64,000 nt of DNA from Thiosymbion sp942492625 (GCA_942492625.1 CALOFM010000041.1:9446-73445), one strand, 5' to 3'; positions 1 to 9,522 are shown, counted from the first letter of the stretch. A program made the numbers and translations. The notes: generated from the sequence alone by a model not told the origin.

Positions 1-516
1 TTTCTTCTTGAGCGCCAATTCGGGTTTCGCGGCGGCGGCCGGCTTCTTGGCAGCGGACGACTTCTGTGCAGAGGAGGGCGCTGGCTTGCGCGCGGGAAGT
101 GCGGGAGACAATGAGTAGAACACCTTGATCGATTCCAATACGCCACCGAGATACGCCGATGTCCCCTCGGTCAAAGTAAGCGTATTGCGCTGCATGGTCT
201 TAAGAAATCCTTCCCACTCCGAGTGACCCCACACGCCTTTATGGTCCTTAATAAAGACCACACTGTCGTTCATTACCGCTCTCATGGCGTTCTCCAAGCT
301 CGCAGTCGAGCCGGCCGCCGCGTAAAACCGCTTCATTGCCTCTAGCAGCTCCCCGAGATGCGACTGCATATCCCCGGAAAGATCGAACCCCTTCGTTTTG
401 AGGTTCGACACGAAGTCCGTCCAAGCCGCGTGGTCCCACATACCTTTTTGCATTGTGACAAAGTCGGTTGCCAGCTTCGTCAGCTCTTCGAGCGTACCTG
501 ATTTCTCAGTTGCCAT
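1..516 (-). CDS. phasin-like protein with internal duplication (partial, runs off left edge)
   Basis: The frame starts with ATG at 516 and is open to base 1, giving at least 172 residues. No catalytic motif is visible. Residues 24-65 and 93-134 are an internal repeat: both begin KG(M/V)W, have a second Trp seven to eight residues later, and end LLEAMKRFY or VLESIKVFY. The tail from about residue 140 is rich in Ala, Lys and Pro, resembling the basic tails of phasins and histone H1-like proteins. Amphipathic helices plus such a tail would suit a polyhydroxyalkanoate-granule protein, but this is inference. The C-terminus lies outside the window. Confidence 0.6.
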   Translation of the reverse strand, partial: MATEKSGTLEELTKLATDFVTMQKGMWDHAAWTDFVSNLKTKGFDLSGDMQSHLGELLEAMKRFYAAAGSTASLENAMRAVMNDSVVFIKDHKGVWGHSEWEGFLKTMQRNTLTLTEGTSAYLGGVLESIKVFYSLSPALPARKPAPSSAQKSSAAKKPAAAAKPELALKKK

Positions 517-575
517 CGGTGCCTCCCCAGGGTGAAGTATCGAACTTACGAAAAAAAGATGCTGTTGACGTTGAA

Positions 576-581
576 ATTATA
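576..581 (-). promoter_or_regulatory. possible -10 element for the phasin-like gene
   Basis: Read on the minus strand, positions 581-576 are a perfect TATAAT, about 60 nt upstream of the ATG at 516. No convincing -35 hexamer sits at the usual spacing, so this is only a candidate. The rest of the gap between the divergent genes (517-802) shows no other recognisable feature. Confidence 0.3.
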
Positions 582-802
582 AGCGAACATCCCGGTCCGA
601 TCGATGGTCTTCGGTAGGAATTATTTCCCAATGCCATGGGATAACAAAGCGCTCGGATGGCCGGCTATTCTTTGTCTCTATCACGCCATAAATAACATGG
701 TTTTTTGAGCATCTCCTGTGTACTCTATGCAAGAAAATGATTACCGAATTGTGACCCCCTCCCCGGAGCGCGGCTGACCAAAGAAAAGGAGCACAAACGA
801 CC

Positions 803-3217
803 ATGAGCACTTATATCCGTTGGTTGAGTGAGCTCGGCATGAACGACGTGCCTCTGGTCGGGGGGAAAAACGCATCTCTGGGCGAGATGATCCATCACCT
901 CACCGAAGTCGGCGTGCGAGTACCCGGCGGATTCGCCACCACGGCGGACGCCTACCGGGAGTTTCTCGAAACGGACCACCTGAACGAGCGCATTCAGGAT
1001 CAGCTCGATCGGCTGGATGTGGACGACGTGGCGGCCCTGGCCGAGACCGGCCCCCGTATCCGCGGCTGGATCATGAACCAGCCGTTCCAGGCGGCCCTGG
1101 ATGATGCCATCATCCAAGCCTACGAGCACCTGACCCGGGAGGCCGGCAGCGATGTATCCTGGGCCGTGCGCTCGTCGGCCACCGCCGAGGACCTGCCGGA
1201 CGCCTCCTTCGCCGGGCAACAGGAGACCTTTCTCAACGTCCATGGTCTCGAAAACATCATGCGGGCAATCAAGGAGGTCTTCGCCTCCCTGTTCAACGAC
1301 CGCGCCATCGCCTACCGGGTGCATCAGGGTTTCGAGCACCGTCATGTAGCCCTCTCGGCCGGCATCCAACGCATGGTGCGCAGCGACATCGCCGCGTCCG
1401 GGGTCCTGTTCACCCTGGATACCGAGTCCGGCTTCCGCGATGCCGTATTCATTACCGCCAGCTATGGACTCGGCGAGATGGTGGTCCAGGGGGCGGTCAA
1501 CCCGGACGAGTTCTACGTCCACAAGCCGACACTGGCGGCCGGCCGGCCGGCGATTCTGCGCCGTAGCGTCGGTGACAAGGCCATCCGCATGGTGTATTCG
1601 GAGCCCGGCAGCGAAAGCCCGGTCCGCACCGAAGAGGTCCCGGAAGCAGAACGTACGCGCTTTTCCATCAGCGACGAGGAGATCACAGAGCTGGCCAAGC
1701 AGGCCATCCTGATCGAGGAACACTATGGTCACCCGATGGACATCGAGTGGGCGAAGGACGGGACGGACGGCAAGCTCTACATCGTCCAGGCGCGACCGGA
1801 AACGGTGCAGAGCCGCTCGGGCCGGGTCATCGAGCGCTACCACATGCAGGAGAAGGGCGAGGTCCTGACCACCGGCCGCAGCATCGGCCACCGGATCGGC
1901 GCGGGGGCTGCCAAGCTGATCGCCAACATCGCCGATATGGACCGGATGCTACCAGGTGACGTGCTGGTCACGGACATGACCGACCCGGACTGGGAACCGA
2001 TCATGAAACGGGCCGCGGCCATCGTCACCAACCGCGGCGGACGTACCTGCCACGCGGCCATCATCGCCCGCGAACTGGGAGTGCCGGCGGTCGTCGGCTG
2101 CAACAATGCCACCGACAAGATCAAGGAGGGACATCAGGTCACCATATCCTGTGCGGAAGGCGACACAGGGTTCATCTACGAAGGAAAGCTTGCCTTCGAG
2201 CACAAGACCGTTGAGCTTTCCCACATGCCTGAGATCCCGGTAAAGGTAACCATGAACGTGGGTAACCCGGACCGCGCCTTCACCTTTGCATCCATCCCAA
2301 ACGACGGCATCGGTCTGGCACGGCTGGAGTTCATCATCAGCAACAGCATCGGCATCCATCCCAAGGCGCTGCTGGAGTACGATGAGCTGCCCGCCGACCT
2401 CAAGTCCGAGATCGCCCCTCGCATCCAAGCCTACCCAAGCCCGCGAGAGCTCTACGTCGCAAAACTCACCGAGGGCATCTCGACCCTGGGCGCCGCCTTC
2501 GCCCCCAAGCCGGTCATCGTCCGTATGTCCGACTTCAAGTCCAACGAGTATGCCAATTTGATGGGTGGCTCCCGCTACGAGCCCGAGGAGGAGAACCCCA
2601 TGATCGGGTTCCGCGGCGCCGGTCGCTACGTGGACGATAGCTTCCGCGACTGCTTCGAGATGGAGTGCGAGGCCCTCAAGCGGGTGCGCAACGACATGGG
2701 CCTGACCAATGTGGAGATCATGATCCCCTTCGTACGCACGCTGGGACAAGCCAAGGCGGTGGTGGACGCGCTTGCCGAGCAGGGGCTCAAGCGTGGCGAG
2801 AACGGCCTGCGCCTGATCATGATGTGCGAGATTCCGTCCAACGCGGTGCTTGCCGAGGCGTTCCTGGAGCATTTCGACGGCTTCTCGATCGGCTCCAACG
2901 ACATGACCCAGCTGACCCTTGGGTTGGACCGAGATTCGAGCCTGGTCGCGGAGCACTTCGACGAGCGCGACCCTGCGGTGCTCAAGATGCTGGACCTGGC
3001 CATCAGCGCTTGTCGCAAGCAGGACAAGTACGTGGGCATTTGCGGTCAGGGACCCTCCGACCACCCGGACTTGGCCGAATGGCTTCTGGAGCGCGGTATT
3101 ACGAGTATCTCCTTGAATCCGGATACGGTGATCGACACCTGGCTCTTTTTGGCGGAAAAATCGTCGCAAGGCAGGGATAAGGACTGCGTAGGAGGCGTGT
3201 CTTCGAGCCGCTCGTGA
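803..3217 (+). CDS. ppsA: phosphoenolpyruvate synthase
   Basis: Converts pyruvate, ATP and water to PEP, AMP and phosphate for gluconeogenesis in the cytoplasm. At 804 residues it has normal family length. Order: an N-terminal ATP-grasp nucleotide-binding domain (LVGGKNASLGEM near residue 20, VRSSATAEDLPDASFAGQQ near 130), a phosphohistidine domain with GGRTCHAAIIARELGVPA in which His417 is the expected phospho-carrier, and a C-terminal PEP/pyruvate barrel (GSNDMTQLTLG near 700). An AAGGAG element precedes the ATG at the right distance. The last 18 or so residues, after the usual DTWLFLAEK ending, are an extra Ser-rich tail. It is convergent with the phosphoesterase gene. Confidence 0.96.
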   Translation: MSTYIRWLSELGMNDVPLVGGKNASLGEMIHHLTEVGVRVPGGFATTADAYREFLETDHLNERIQDQLDRLDVDDVAALAETGPRIRGWIMNQPFQAALDDAIIQAYEHLTREAGSDVSWAVRSSATAEDLPDASFAGQQETFLNVHGLENIMRAIKEVFASLFNDRAIAYRVHQGFEHRHVALSAGIQRMVRSDIAASGVLFTLDTESGFRDAVFITASYGLGEMVVQGAVNPDEFYVHKPTLAAGRPAILRRSVGDKAIRMVYSEPGSESPVRTEEVPEAERTRFSISDEEITELAKQAILIEEHYGHPMDIEWAKDGTDGKLYIVQARPETVQSRSGRVIERYHMQEKGEVLTTGRSIGHRIGAGAAKLIANIADMDRMLPGDVLVTDMTDPDWEPIMKRAAAIVTNRGGRTCHAAIIARELGVPAVVGCNNATDKIKEGHQVTISCAEGDTGFIYEGKLAFEHKTVELSHMPEIPVKVTMNVGNPDRAFTFASIPNDGIGLARLEFIISNSIGIHPKALLEYDELPADLKSEIAPRIQAYPSPRELYVAKLTEGISTLGAAFAPKPVIVRMSDFKSNEYANLMGGSRYEPEEENPMIGFRGAGRYVDDSFRDCFEMECEALKRVRNDMGLTNVEIMIPFVRTLGQAKAVVDALAEQGLKRGENGLRLIMMCEIPSNAVLAEAFLEHFDGFSIGSNDMTQLTLGLDRDSSLVAEHFDERDPAVLKMLDLAISACRKQDKYVGICGQGPSDHPDLAEWLLERGITSISLNPDTVIDTWLFLAEKSSQGRDKDCVGGVSSSRS

Positions 3218-3256
3218 TGGGCATCGTTTCGCTCTGCCCGTCCTAAGGCCTGCGGC

Positions 3257-4219
3257 CTATTCCACCAGTGTCCCTCGCGCGTCCGGATAGGCAAGCTCTA
3301 CCGAGAAAGGCGCCTCGGCCCCGGGCTCCAGGCGCACCCAGACCCCCGCCAGCCTCGGCGAGCCCGGCACCTCCAGCCGGGTAAAGCGCCTTATTGTTCT
3401 CCCCGTCCGAAGGTCCCGCAGGGGATGGTCGAATTTGTACTTGTGCGTGTCCCCATGGATCGCCAGCACGGGCCCGGAGTAGCCCCGCAACAGCACCCTC
3501 AGGTTCTCGTGGAACCAGTCGAAACCACGCGGGGGAACTAACTTTTCAAGGCCGGGGTTCGCGTGAAAAAGGAGCACAAGGGCCGCTGCATCGGCGTCCT
3601 GCGCCGCTTCCAGCGCGGCCATGAGATGGCGGCGATTCGCTTGCGACCGCGCCTGCAGCTCATCCGCGGCCGCCGAAACACCGGGGACCGAGTTGTTGTG
3701 GCTGCCCACCAGATGCACGGTAACAAAGAGGACGTCCTCACGGATGAACCAGTAGTTCTCCGGATAGGCAGCGTCTGTGCGAGATACCCCGAGTTGGTGC
3801 AGCCGCAGCACATCCGGATCTGCGAAATAGAGCGAGCGCAGGCGGGCCAGCCGCTGCACGGGGTCGTAGCCGCCCGCCCCCTCTCTGTGACAATCGGTCC
3901 ACTCGTTGTCTCCCGGTGTGTACACGACTGGAACCGACTGCGCCTTGAACAACTCGGCCACACGCCCTAACGACCGATCGGTGCAGGGCGAGTTGCCGCC
4001 CTTCACATCACCGACGTGAACCATGAATTGCGGCCTGTCTTTCGCAACGTCGCCCAGCAGCGACGCCAGCATCTTGGCCTCCGACGGCGAGTACGGAAGA
4101 TCGCCGAAGGCGAAGAAACGCAGCGCAGCCCCCGCCGCTCCCTGGGGTAAAAACAACAAGGAGAAAAGCAGAAGTCCTACCTGTCGGCAACAAGAATGCG
4201 GGGGCATCCGAAAGTCCAC
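3257..4219 (-). CDS. exported calcineurin-like metallophosphoesterase
   Basis: A 320-residue protein with an N-terminal signal peptide (hydrophobic stretch at residues 14-30, Ala-rich cleavage region), so probably periplasmic. The metal-ligand motifs of the calcineurin-like phosphoesterase fold appear in order: GDLPYS at 39-44, GDVKGG at 70-75, GDNEW at 103-107, a His in LLFHANPG, and HGDTHKYK at about 255. Substrate is not predictable. A second Met at residue 5 is an alternative start. The gene stands alone, ending 39 bp from the end of ppsA, with a small GC hairpin (AGGCC-TGC-GGCCT) between them. Confidence 0.85.
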   Translation of the reverse strand: MDFRMPPHSCCRQVGLLLFSLLFLPQGAAGAALRFFAFGDLPYSPSEAKMLASLLGDVAKDRPQFMVHVGDVKGGNSPCTDRSLGRVAELFKAQSVPVVYTPGDNEWTDCHREGAGGYDPVQRLARLRSLYFADPDVLRLHQLGVSRTDAAYPENYWFIREDVLFVTVHLVGSHNNSVPGVSAAADELQARSQANRRHLMAALEAAQDADAAALVLLFHANPGLEKLVPPRGFDWFHENLRVLLRGYSGPVLAIHGDTHKYKFDHPLRDLRTGRTIRRFTRLEVPGSPRLAGVWVRLEPGAEAPFSVELAYPDARGTLVE

Positions 4220-4295
4220 TTCGTTTTACTCGCGTAACTCGTTTCCTTTTTGCTTCAACGCCACGGGGACCAACGATTGATCGGACTTCAGCACC

Positions 4296-4505
4296 TCAGT
4301 CATCCTTGTGGTCCTGCGCGGGCGGCTCCCCGTCCGCATCGGGCAAAAGGCGGGGGTCCGATTTGGCGTCGTCGTCCATGAGGATACGGTGGGCGTCTCC
4401 GTCCAGGTCGTCGTACTGGCCGCTACGGGCCGCCCAGAACAGGATTCCGACAGCAACAAGCCCGAGCAGGATCATGCCGGGAATCAGGCCGTAGATGACT
4501 TCCAT
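4296..4505 (-). CDS. ccoS: cbb3-type cytochrome oxidase assembly protein CcoS
   Basis: A 69-residue protein with one N-terminal membrane helix (residues 5-25) followed by GQYDDLDGDAHRILMDDD, the conserved signature of CcoS/FixS, then an acidic tail. CcoS is needed for insertion of haem and copper cofactors into cbb3 oxidase. It is the last gene of the ccoGHIS cluster, 17 bp after ccoI, the usual arrangement in proteobacteria. Length and position fit the family. Confidence 0.93.
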   Translation of the reverse strand: MEVIYGLIPGMILLGLVAVGILFWAARSGQYDDLDGDAHRILMDDDAKSDPRLLPDADGEPPAQDHKDD

Positions 4506-4522
4506 TGTTCGACTCAGAATTT

Positions 4523-7072
4523 CTAGTTGCTCTTAGACGCGTGAAACAGCGATCGGATGCGCGCCGAGTTACCAATGACGGCCAGCGAGCTCAAGGGCAT
4601 CGATACCGCCGCCACCAGCGGTGTTACGAAGGCGGCCATGGCCAAGGGCACCATCACCACATTATAGGTTATGGAGATGCCGATATTCTGGCGGATAGTC
4701 CTTAGGGTACGCCGCGAGAGGAGTGCCGCTTGCCTGACTTTGGCCAGCTCGGCACTCATGAGGACGATGTCGGCGCTGGCGATGGAGACGTCCGTACCGC
4801 TGCCCATGGCGATGCCGACATCTGCACGCACCAGGGCCGGCGCATCGTTCACCCCGTCGCCGACCATGGCGACCCGTCCGCCTTGGCGCTGAAGATCGGC
4901 GATGACCTCGTCCTTGTCGTCCGGAAGAACCTCGGCGACCACCTCGATCCCGCCGAGTTGGCGTGCGACACGCTCCGCCGTGGACCGCCGGTCGCCGGTC
5001 AGCAGGGTAACCCGGATGCCTTCGGCCTTGAGTCCTGCGATTACCGCCGCGGCGTCCTCGCGCAAGCGGTCCTCGAGCCCCAGAACCAGCACCTCCCTGC
5101 CGTCCATGCCTACATGGAGAACGCTGCCGCCATGCGTCTCAGCTGCAGCCGCCGCAGCCTCCAGCCCGGAGGCGGACTCGATGCCGTTCTCGCGCATCCA
5201 GCCCCTTGTGCCGGCGACTACTCGCCTCCCGCCGACCCTCCCCGCGATGCCACGTCCGGAACGTACCCGTATCTGGTAGACCTCTCGATCCGCAAAGTCG
5301 ATCTCGGCCTTTCTGCAAAAGTCCGTAACCGCGGCGGCAACCGGATGCTCGGAGAACCGCTCCAGTGCAGCAAGATCGGCCAAATGATGCGACAGATCTC
5401 CGACAAGCAGAGCCCGGAGCGACTGCCTATCCGCCTCGCCGAGCGTCCAATCAACTGCGTTGCCCTGCACCGAGGTAACCGCAGGGCGCCCCTCTGTCAA
5501 GGTCCCGGTCTTGTCGAAGACGAAGTGATCGATGGACGAGAGACCCTCCAGGACGGCTCCGTTCTTGATCAGGATGCCGTTGCGTGCGCCGAGACCGGAC
5601 GCAACGGCGATGGCCATGGGCGTAGCCAGACCGAAGGCGCAGGGACAGGTGATGATGAGGACGGCGGTGGCGGCCATGAGCGCCTTCTCGAAGTCGCTGC
5701 GCACCCACCACAGGAAGGTCAGGGTTCCCAGGGTAAGGGTGACCGCCACGAACCAGGGTACCACCCGGTCGGCGACGCACTGGATGGGCGCCTTGCTGGC
5801 CTGCGCCTCCTCCACCAACTGTATTATGCGGCCCAGTGCCGTATTCTTTAGCAGCCCGTCGACGCGAACCTGCAGCGCGCCGGACCCGTTCAAAGTCCCT
5901 GCGGCCACTTGTCCGCGGTTGGTCTTGACCACGGGCTCGGACTCGCCGGTTAGCATGGACTCGTCGACGCTGCTCTCGCCGAGGATAACGGTCCCGTCCA
6001 CCGGTATCTTCTCCCCCGGCCGCACCAAAACGGTCTCCCCCTCCCGCACGGCTCGCATGGGAACGACGGACTCCTCGCCGTCCCGGAGCACGGTCGCCAC
6101 CTTGGGCTGCAAATCGAGCAACCGCTGCGTGGAAGCCACGGCCTGGCGCTTTGAGACCGCCTCCAGAAAACGGCCCACCAGGATGACGAACAGGAAATTG
6201 ACCACCGTGTCCCAGTAGACCTCTCCCGATCCCGCGATGGTGACATAGAGCGAGTACAAGTATGTGATGGAGGCGCCGATGGCGATCGGCAGGTCCATGG
6301 TGAGATTGAGGCTGCGCAGCCCGGTCCAGGCGCCCTTGTAGAAAGGGTATCCGGCATAGAGCAAGGTCGGAGTGGCGATGGCGAATCCGATCCAATGAAA
6401 GAGACCGCGGAACTCCCCCTCGTCCGCACCCGAGTAAAGGGCGATGGAGATCCAGAGCAGGTTCATCATCGCAAAGCCGGCAAAGGCCATGCGATAGAGC
6501 AACACCCGGTTTGCGCGTCTGAGGGAGCCCTCTGCCGCTTCGGGATCGAAGGGAACCGCCGCGTAGCCGATATCCGCCAGCCGCCGCAGGGCGCCGGAGA
6601 GCTTCAGACGCTGGTTGTCCCATTTGAGCTTGAGGCGGCGGCCCGTGAGATTAACCCGCGCCTCCTCCACACCCGGCATGGCGTGGAGGCTGTTCTCAAT
6701 CAGCCAGACACAGGCGGCGCAATGGATTCCCTCCACCAAGAGGTTGATCTCACGGGTCTCCCCGAGTGAGTCAACGAACTCCTCCTGGACCTCGTCTATG
6801 TCATAGAGTGCAAGCTCCTTCGGGGGCTCCGGCGGGGGTCCGAAGATCTCGCCCTCGGGCGTTCGCCGATAGAAGCCCTCCAGCCCGGCCGCATAGATGG
6901 CCTCACACACCGACTTGCACCCAGTGCAACAAAAGGCCCTGTTACGCCCTTGGATTCGAGCCTCGACGCAAGCTTTGGCAGGCGCCGGCAGACCACAGTG
7001 GAAGCAGCGCGCTACATCGACCTCCCTAACACCAGAGAGGCGCCCGTCAGCGAGTGCTTCCGGATTGCTCAC
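4523..7072 (-). CDS. ccoI: copper-translocating P1B-type ATPase CcoI/FixI
   Basis: An 849-residue membrane ATPase that supplies copper for cbb3 oxidase. Order: a Cys-rich N-terminal region (CFHCGLPAP, CCTGCKSVC, residues 23-56), a heavy-metal-associated domain with GIHCAACVWLIE (Cys118 and Cys121), eight predicted membrane helices with the CPC motif (TCPCAFGLATP near 475), the phosphorylation motif DKTGTLTEG near 518, and GDGVNDAPA near 737. The start is GTG at 7072, 70 bp after fixH. The N-terminal Cys cluster plus HMA domain, and the flanking fixH and ccoS genes, identify CcoI rather than a general CopA exporter. Confidence 0.95.
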   Translation of the reverse strand: MSNPEALADGRLSGVREVDVARCFHCGLPAPAKACVEARIQGRNRAFCCTGCKSVCEAIYAAGLEGFYRRTPEGEIFGPPPEPPKELALYDIDEVQEEFVDSLGETREINLLVEGIHCAACVWLIENSLHAMPGVEEARVNLTGRRLKLKWDNQRLKLSGALRRLADIGYAAVPFDPEAAEGSLRRANRVLLYRMAFAGFAMMNLLWISIALYSGADEGEFRGLFHWIGFAIATPTLLYAGYPFYKGAWTGLRSLNLTMDLPIAIGASITYLYSLYVTIAGSGEVYWDTVVNFLFVILVGRFLEAVSKRQAVASTQRLLDLQPKVATVLRDGEESVVPMRAVREGETVLVRPGEKIPVDGTVILGESSVDESMLTGESEPVVKTNRGQVAAGTLNGSGALQVRVDGLLKNTALGRIIQLVEEAQASKAPIQCVADRVVPWFVAVTLTLGTLTFLWWVRSDFEKALMAATAVLIITCPCAFGLATPMAIAVASGLGARNGILIKNGAVLEGLSSIDHFVFDKTGTLTEGRPAVTSVQGNAVDWTLGEADRQSLRALLVGDLSHHLADLAALERFSEHPVAAAVTDFCRKAEIDFADREVYQIRVRSGRGIAGRVGGRRVVAGTRGWMRENGIESASGLEAAAAAAETHGGSVLHVGMDGREVLVLGLEDRLREDAAAVIAGLKAEGIRVTLLTGDRRSTAERVARQLGGIEVVAEVLPDDKDEVIADLQRQGGRVAMVGDGVNDAPALVRADVGIAMGSGTDVSIASADIVLMSAELAKVRQAALLSRRTLRTIRQNIGISITYNVVMVPLAMAAFVTPLVAAVSMPLSSLAVIGNSARIRSLFHASKSN

Positions 7073-7142
7073 TGTTCATCAAGACTTAGTCTTGTCGCGA
7101 ACACGGGAGACCTCAAGCTCGTCCGGGGGTCTTCCGTTTACG

Positions 7143-7658
7143 CTAGGGACGCAGGACGTTGATACGCTGCCCGACATGGTACTCGTCTTCCCCTTGCCTT
7201 GCGGCCACCAGGGTGTCCCAGACGCCGATGAGAGGAAAGGACACTTCAACCACATAACGGCCGGGGCCCTCCGCTGCCATCGAGGCGCTGAAGTCTCGTG
7301 TAACATCAGACGGCCGGTAGAGGAAAAGCTCGACGGCCTCGGGCGTGACCGGCTGTCCCGCCTTGTCCACCAAGAAAAAGCGGATCTGGCTGGGTACCCC
7401 CGCGACAATCTCTTGCGGGATGTCCGCCCGCAGTATCCACCCGGGATTACTCGCGCCTTTGGTGAGCATTGTGCGCTCGTAGTCCTTACCCCGCTCGTAA
7501 TAGTCATCCACGACCAATCCGGGATTCGTCACCAGCGCAAGGTAAACCATGACTCCGTTCACGCCGAGGACGGCAACAACCAGCGCGATCCAGGCTATGA
7601 CCCAGGGGCTCTTCCAAGCGGGAAGGGCTTTTTGCTCGTGAGTGGCTGTTGTTTGCAT
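7143..7658 (-). CDS. ccoH: FixH family protein, cbb3 oxidase maturation
   Basis: A 171-residue inner-membrane protein with one helix near residues 18-42 followed by a periplasmic domain. The segment VVDDYYERGKDYERTM just after the helix is typical of FixH/CcoH. CcoH stays associated with assembling cbb3 oxidase. The start codon overlaps the ccoG stop by one base (TAATG), indicating translational coupling. Order ccoG-ccoH-ccoI-ccoS is the standard maturation cluster. Confidence 0.9.
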   Translation of the reverse strand: MQTTATHEQKALPAWKSPWVIAWIALVVAVLGVNGVMVYLALVTNPGLVVDDYYERGKDYERTMLTKGASNPGWILRADIPQEIVAGVPSQIRFFLVDKAGQPVTPEAVELFLYRPSDVTRDFSASMAAEGPGRYVVEVSFPLIGVWDTLVAARQGEDEYHVGQRINVLRP

Positions 7659-9091
7659 TATCGACGGGGACCAATAAAAACGCTCTCCCGCGCGGTTTGC
7701 AGGATCTCTCCGGAAGCCCGTACCCCTTCCACGTGGAAGGTGATCGGCACCTGCTCCGCTGTAAGCTGCTTGCGCGGAACCCGCACGAAGACGATCGCCG
7801 GCGACACGAAACCGTTACGGGCCGTGATCTCCTTCTCGGCACCGACCAAAGTCAACCCTTCGGGACCCGAGGCACTCACCTTGACCTGAACGTCCTCTGT
7901 CATCTTGTTCAGAATCTTCAGAGTGTACTTGTTCTGAATCGAGCCGTCTTTCAGGGTGACGAACAGAGGCGCTCGCTCGTGCAGGACCTTGAGCTCGATG
8001 GCATCCAGAGACGACAGCCCGTAGACGATACCCGAGATTGCCAGGAGCAGAATGGTCGAGTAGACCCAGACTCGCCCGCGCTTGAGCATAGGCTTGACCG
8101 TCTCGCCATTGAGCTCATCCAGGGACGCGTAGCGGATCAAGCCTTTCGCTCGTCCTACCTTATCCATGACCTGATCACAGGCGTCGATGCAGAGCGCGCA
8201 GGTGATACAACCTTCCTGCTGGCCGTGACGGATGTCGATGCCGGTGGGACAGACGGCAACACATTGCTTGCAGTCTATGCAGTCGCCGGCGGTGCGCTCA
8301 ACTTCCTTCTGCCCCTTCTTGATCCGGCCTCGCGGCTCACCGCGGTGAACGTCGTATGTGGGCAGCTCGGTGGATTTATCCACCATTACGGCCTGAATAC
8401 GGGCATAGGGACACAGCCAGAAGCATGCCTGCTCGCGCAGGAACCCGGCGAGGCCATAAGTACCCACGGTGAACAGGGCGACCGTCGCGTAGACCGTCAT
8501 CGCGGCCTCTCCGGTGAAAAAGGTCGTCCACAGGGTCGGGGCGTCTACGAACCAGGCAACGAAGCTAAAGCCGGTGAAAAAACCGATCACCAGCCAAATC
8601 AGGTGCTTCGTGGCTTTGATGCCGGCCTTTCTGGCGTCCATCGGGGCCTTGTCGAGCTTGCGCCGTGCCGGCGGCGGGCCCTCGAGCCTGCCCTCGATCC
8701 AGGTGTATACGTCGGTCCAGACGGTCTGGAAGCAAAAGAACCCGCACCAGACGCGGCCGACCAGCGCTGTAACTACCGCCAGCAAGATGGCGAAGAAAAG
8801 CAGGACCAGGGAGAGCATCCAAAAGTCCTGGGGCAGAATGGTGGCACTAAAGATGTGAAACTGGCGGGCAGGGATATCCCAGAGGATCGCCTGGCGGCCG
8901 TCCCAGCGCACGTAGGGTCCGAGGAAGAAAATCAGCCATACCGCGGCGGACCACCACTTAATGATGCGCCACTTTCCCGGAATCCGCTTCGCATGGATCG
9001 TTTCCCCTCCGGTGTTGACGTGCCAATACTCGGCCTCGTCGTACAGGTCATCCACCGCTGCGTTCTTTTTCCCGACTTGACTATCGCTCAC
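7658..9091 (-). CDS. ccoG: cbb3 oxidase accessory protein CcoG/FixG (membrane iron-sulfur protein)
   Basis: A 477-residue membrane ferredoxin-like protein thought to reduce copper for cbb3 assembly. Several membrane helices at about 45-250 include GRVWCGFFCFQTVWTD and REQACFWLCPYARIQ, followed by two 4Fe-4S clusters (CIDCKQCVAVCPTGIDIR and CITCALCIDACDQVMDK, about 275-325), one more helix, and a C-terminal Ig-like domain. I chose GTG at 9091 because conserved sequence begins there and a GGGAGA element precedes it; the frame stays open further upstream but that part looks unlike FixG. A terminator-like hairpin and the oxidase operon lie upstream. Confidence 0.93.
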   Translation of the reverse strand: MSDSQVGKKNAAVDDLYDEAEYWHVNTGGETIHAKRIPGKWRIIKWWSAAVWLIFFLGPYVRWDGRQAILWDIPARQFHIFSATILPQDFWMLSLVLLFFAILLAVVTALVGRVWCGFFCFQTVWTDVYTWIEGRLEGPPPARRKLDKAPMDARKAGIKATKHLIWLVIGFFTGFSFVAWFVDAPTLWTTFFTGEAAMTVYATVALFTVGTYGLAGFLREQACFWLCPYARIQAVMVDKSTELPTYDVHRGEPRGRIKKGQKEVERTAGDCIDCKQCVAVCPTGIDIRHGQQEGCITCALCIDACDQVMDKVGRAKGLIRYASLDELNGETVKPMLKRGRVWVYSTILLLAISGIVYGLSSLDAIELKVLHERAPLFVTLKDGSIQNKYTLKILNKMTEDVQVKVSASGPEGLTLVGAEKEITARNGFVSPAIVFVRVPRKQLTAEQVPITFHVEGVRASGEILQTARESVFIGPRR

Positions 9092-9328
9092 AGACCATCT
9101 CCCAGAAAACTCTTGGCGGGTTGCCGCATTACGCGACTCGTACGCGACCGAGACCGCCCGCTGCGCCGGGAAATCTACCGGAACGGAGCATTTCGGACAT
9201 TGCGGTTTCGCAATTATAACCGAATGATTTCCATCGAATTCCATGCGGGTATGGCGGACAAGGGAGGCATCCGAACAGGAGAAGATTCTATGGAAATCAA
9301 CGCCAAGGGCGGTTGGAACAGTGCAACG

Positions 9329-9357
9329 AAAAAGGGGGATACGAGATCCCCCTTTTC
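9329..9357 (-). terminator. rho-independent-type terminator after the oxidase structural genes
   Basis: Inverted repeat with AAAAGGGGGAT and its complement around a 4-5 nt loop. On the minus strand it is followed by a T-rich run. It lies 22 bp beyond the stop of the 47-aa gene and before ccoG, separating the ccoNOQP transcript from the maturation genes. The arms are nearly symmetrical, so it could also act on the other strand. Confidence 0.6.
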
Positions 9358-9378
9358 GGCCGATGCGAAGCCTGACGT

Positions 9379-9522
9379 CTATTGTCGGTCGTTCTTGTGC
9401 GCCTCGGCATCGCGGTTCATGAGGGCGACGACTTTGAAGCCCAGGAACACGAAGATCACGATGGCGATCACAACCATCACAATCGACATCCAGGTGACAG
9501 AGTCCCAAGTAAGGATGTTCAT
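9379..9522 (-). CDS. small single-helix membrane protein at the end of the cco operon
   Basis: A 47-residue frame starting ATG at 9522 with a strong GGAGGA ribosome-binding site seven bases upstream. It has one membrane helix (about residues 12-34), then MNRDAEAHKNDRQ. It is 72 bp downstream of ccoP and is followed by a terminator, so it is probably co-transcribed with the oxidase. Size and topology recall the CcoM-type small subunit of Pseudomonas stutzeri cbb3 oxidase and the short DUF3149 membrane proteins, but I cannot assign it to either by eye. Confidence 0.75.
   Translation of the reverse strand: MNILTWDSVTWMSIVMVVIAIVIFVFLGFKVVALMNRDAEAHKNDRQ

Noticed and set aside
725..1891. 388-codon minus-strand open frame opposite ppsA
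   Set aside because: Antisense shadow of a GC-rich coding gene; no family features. The same applies to 1949-3169.
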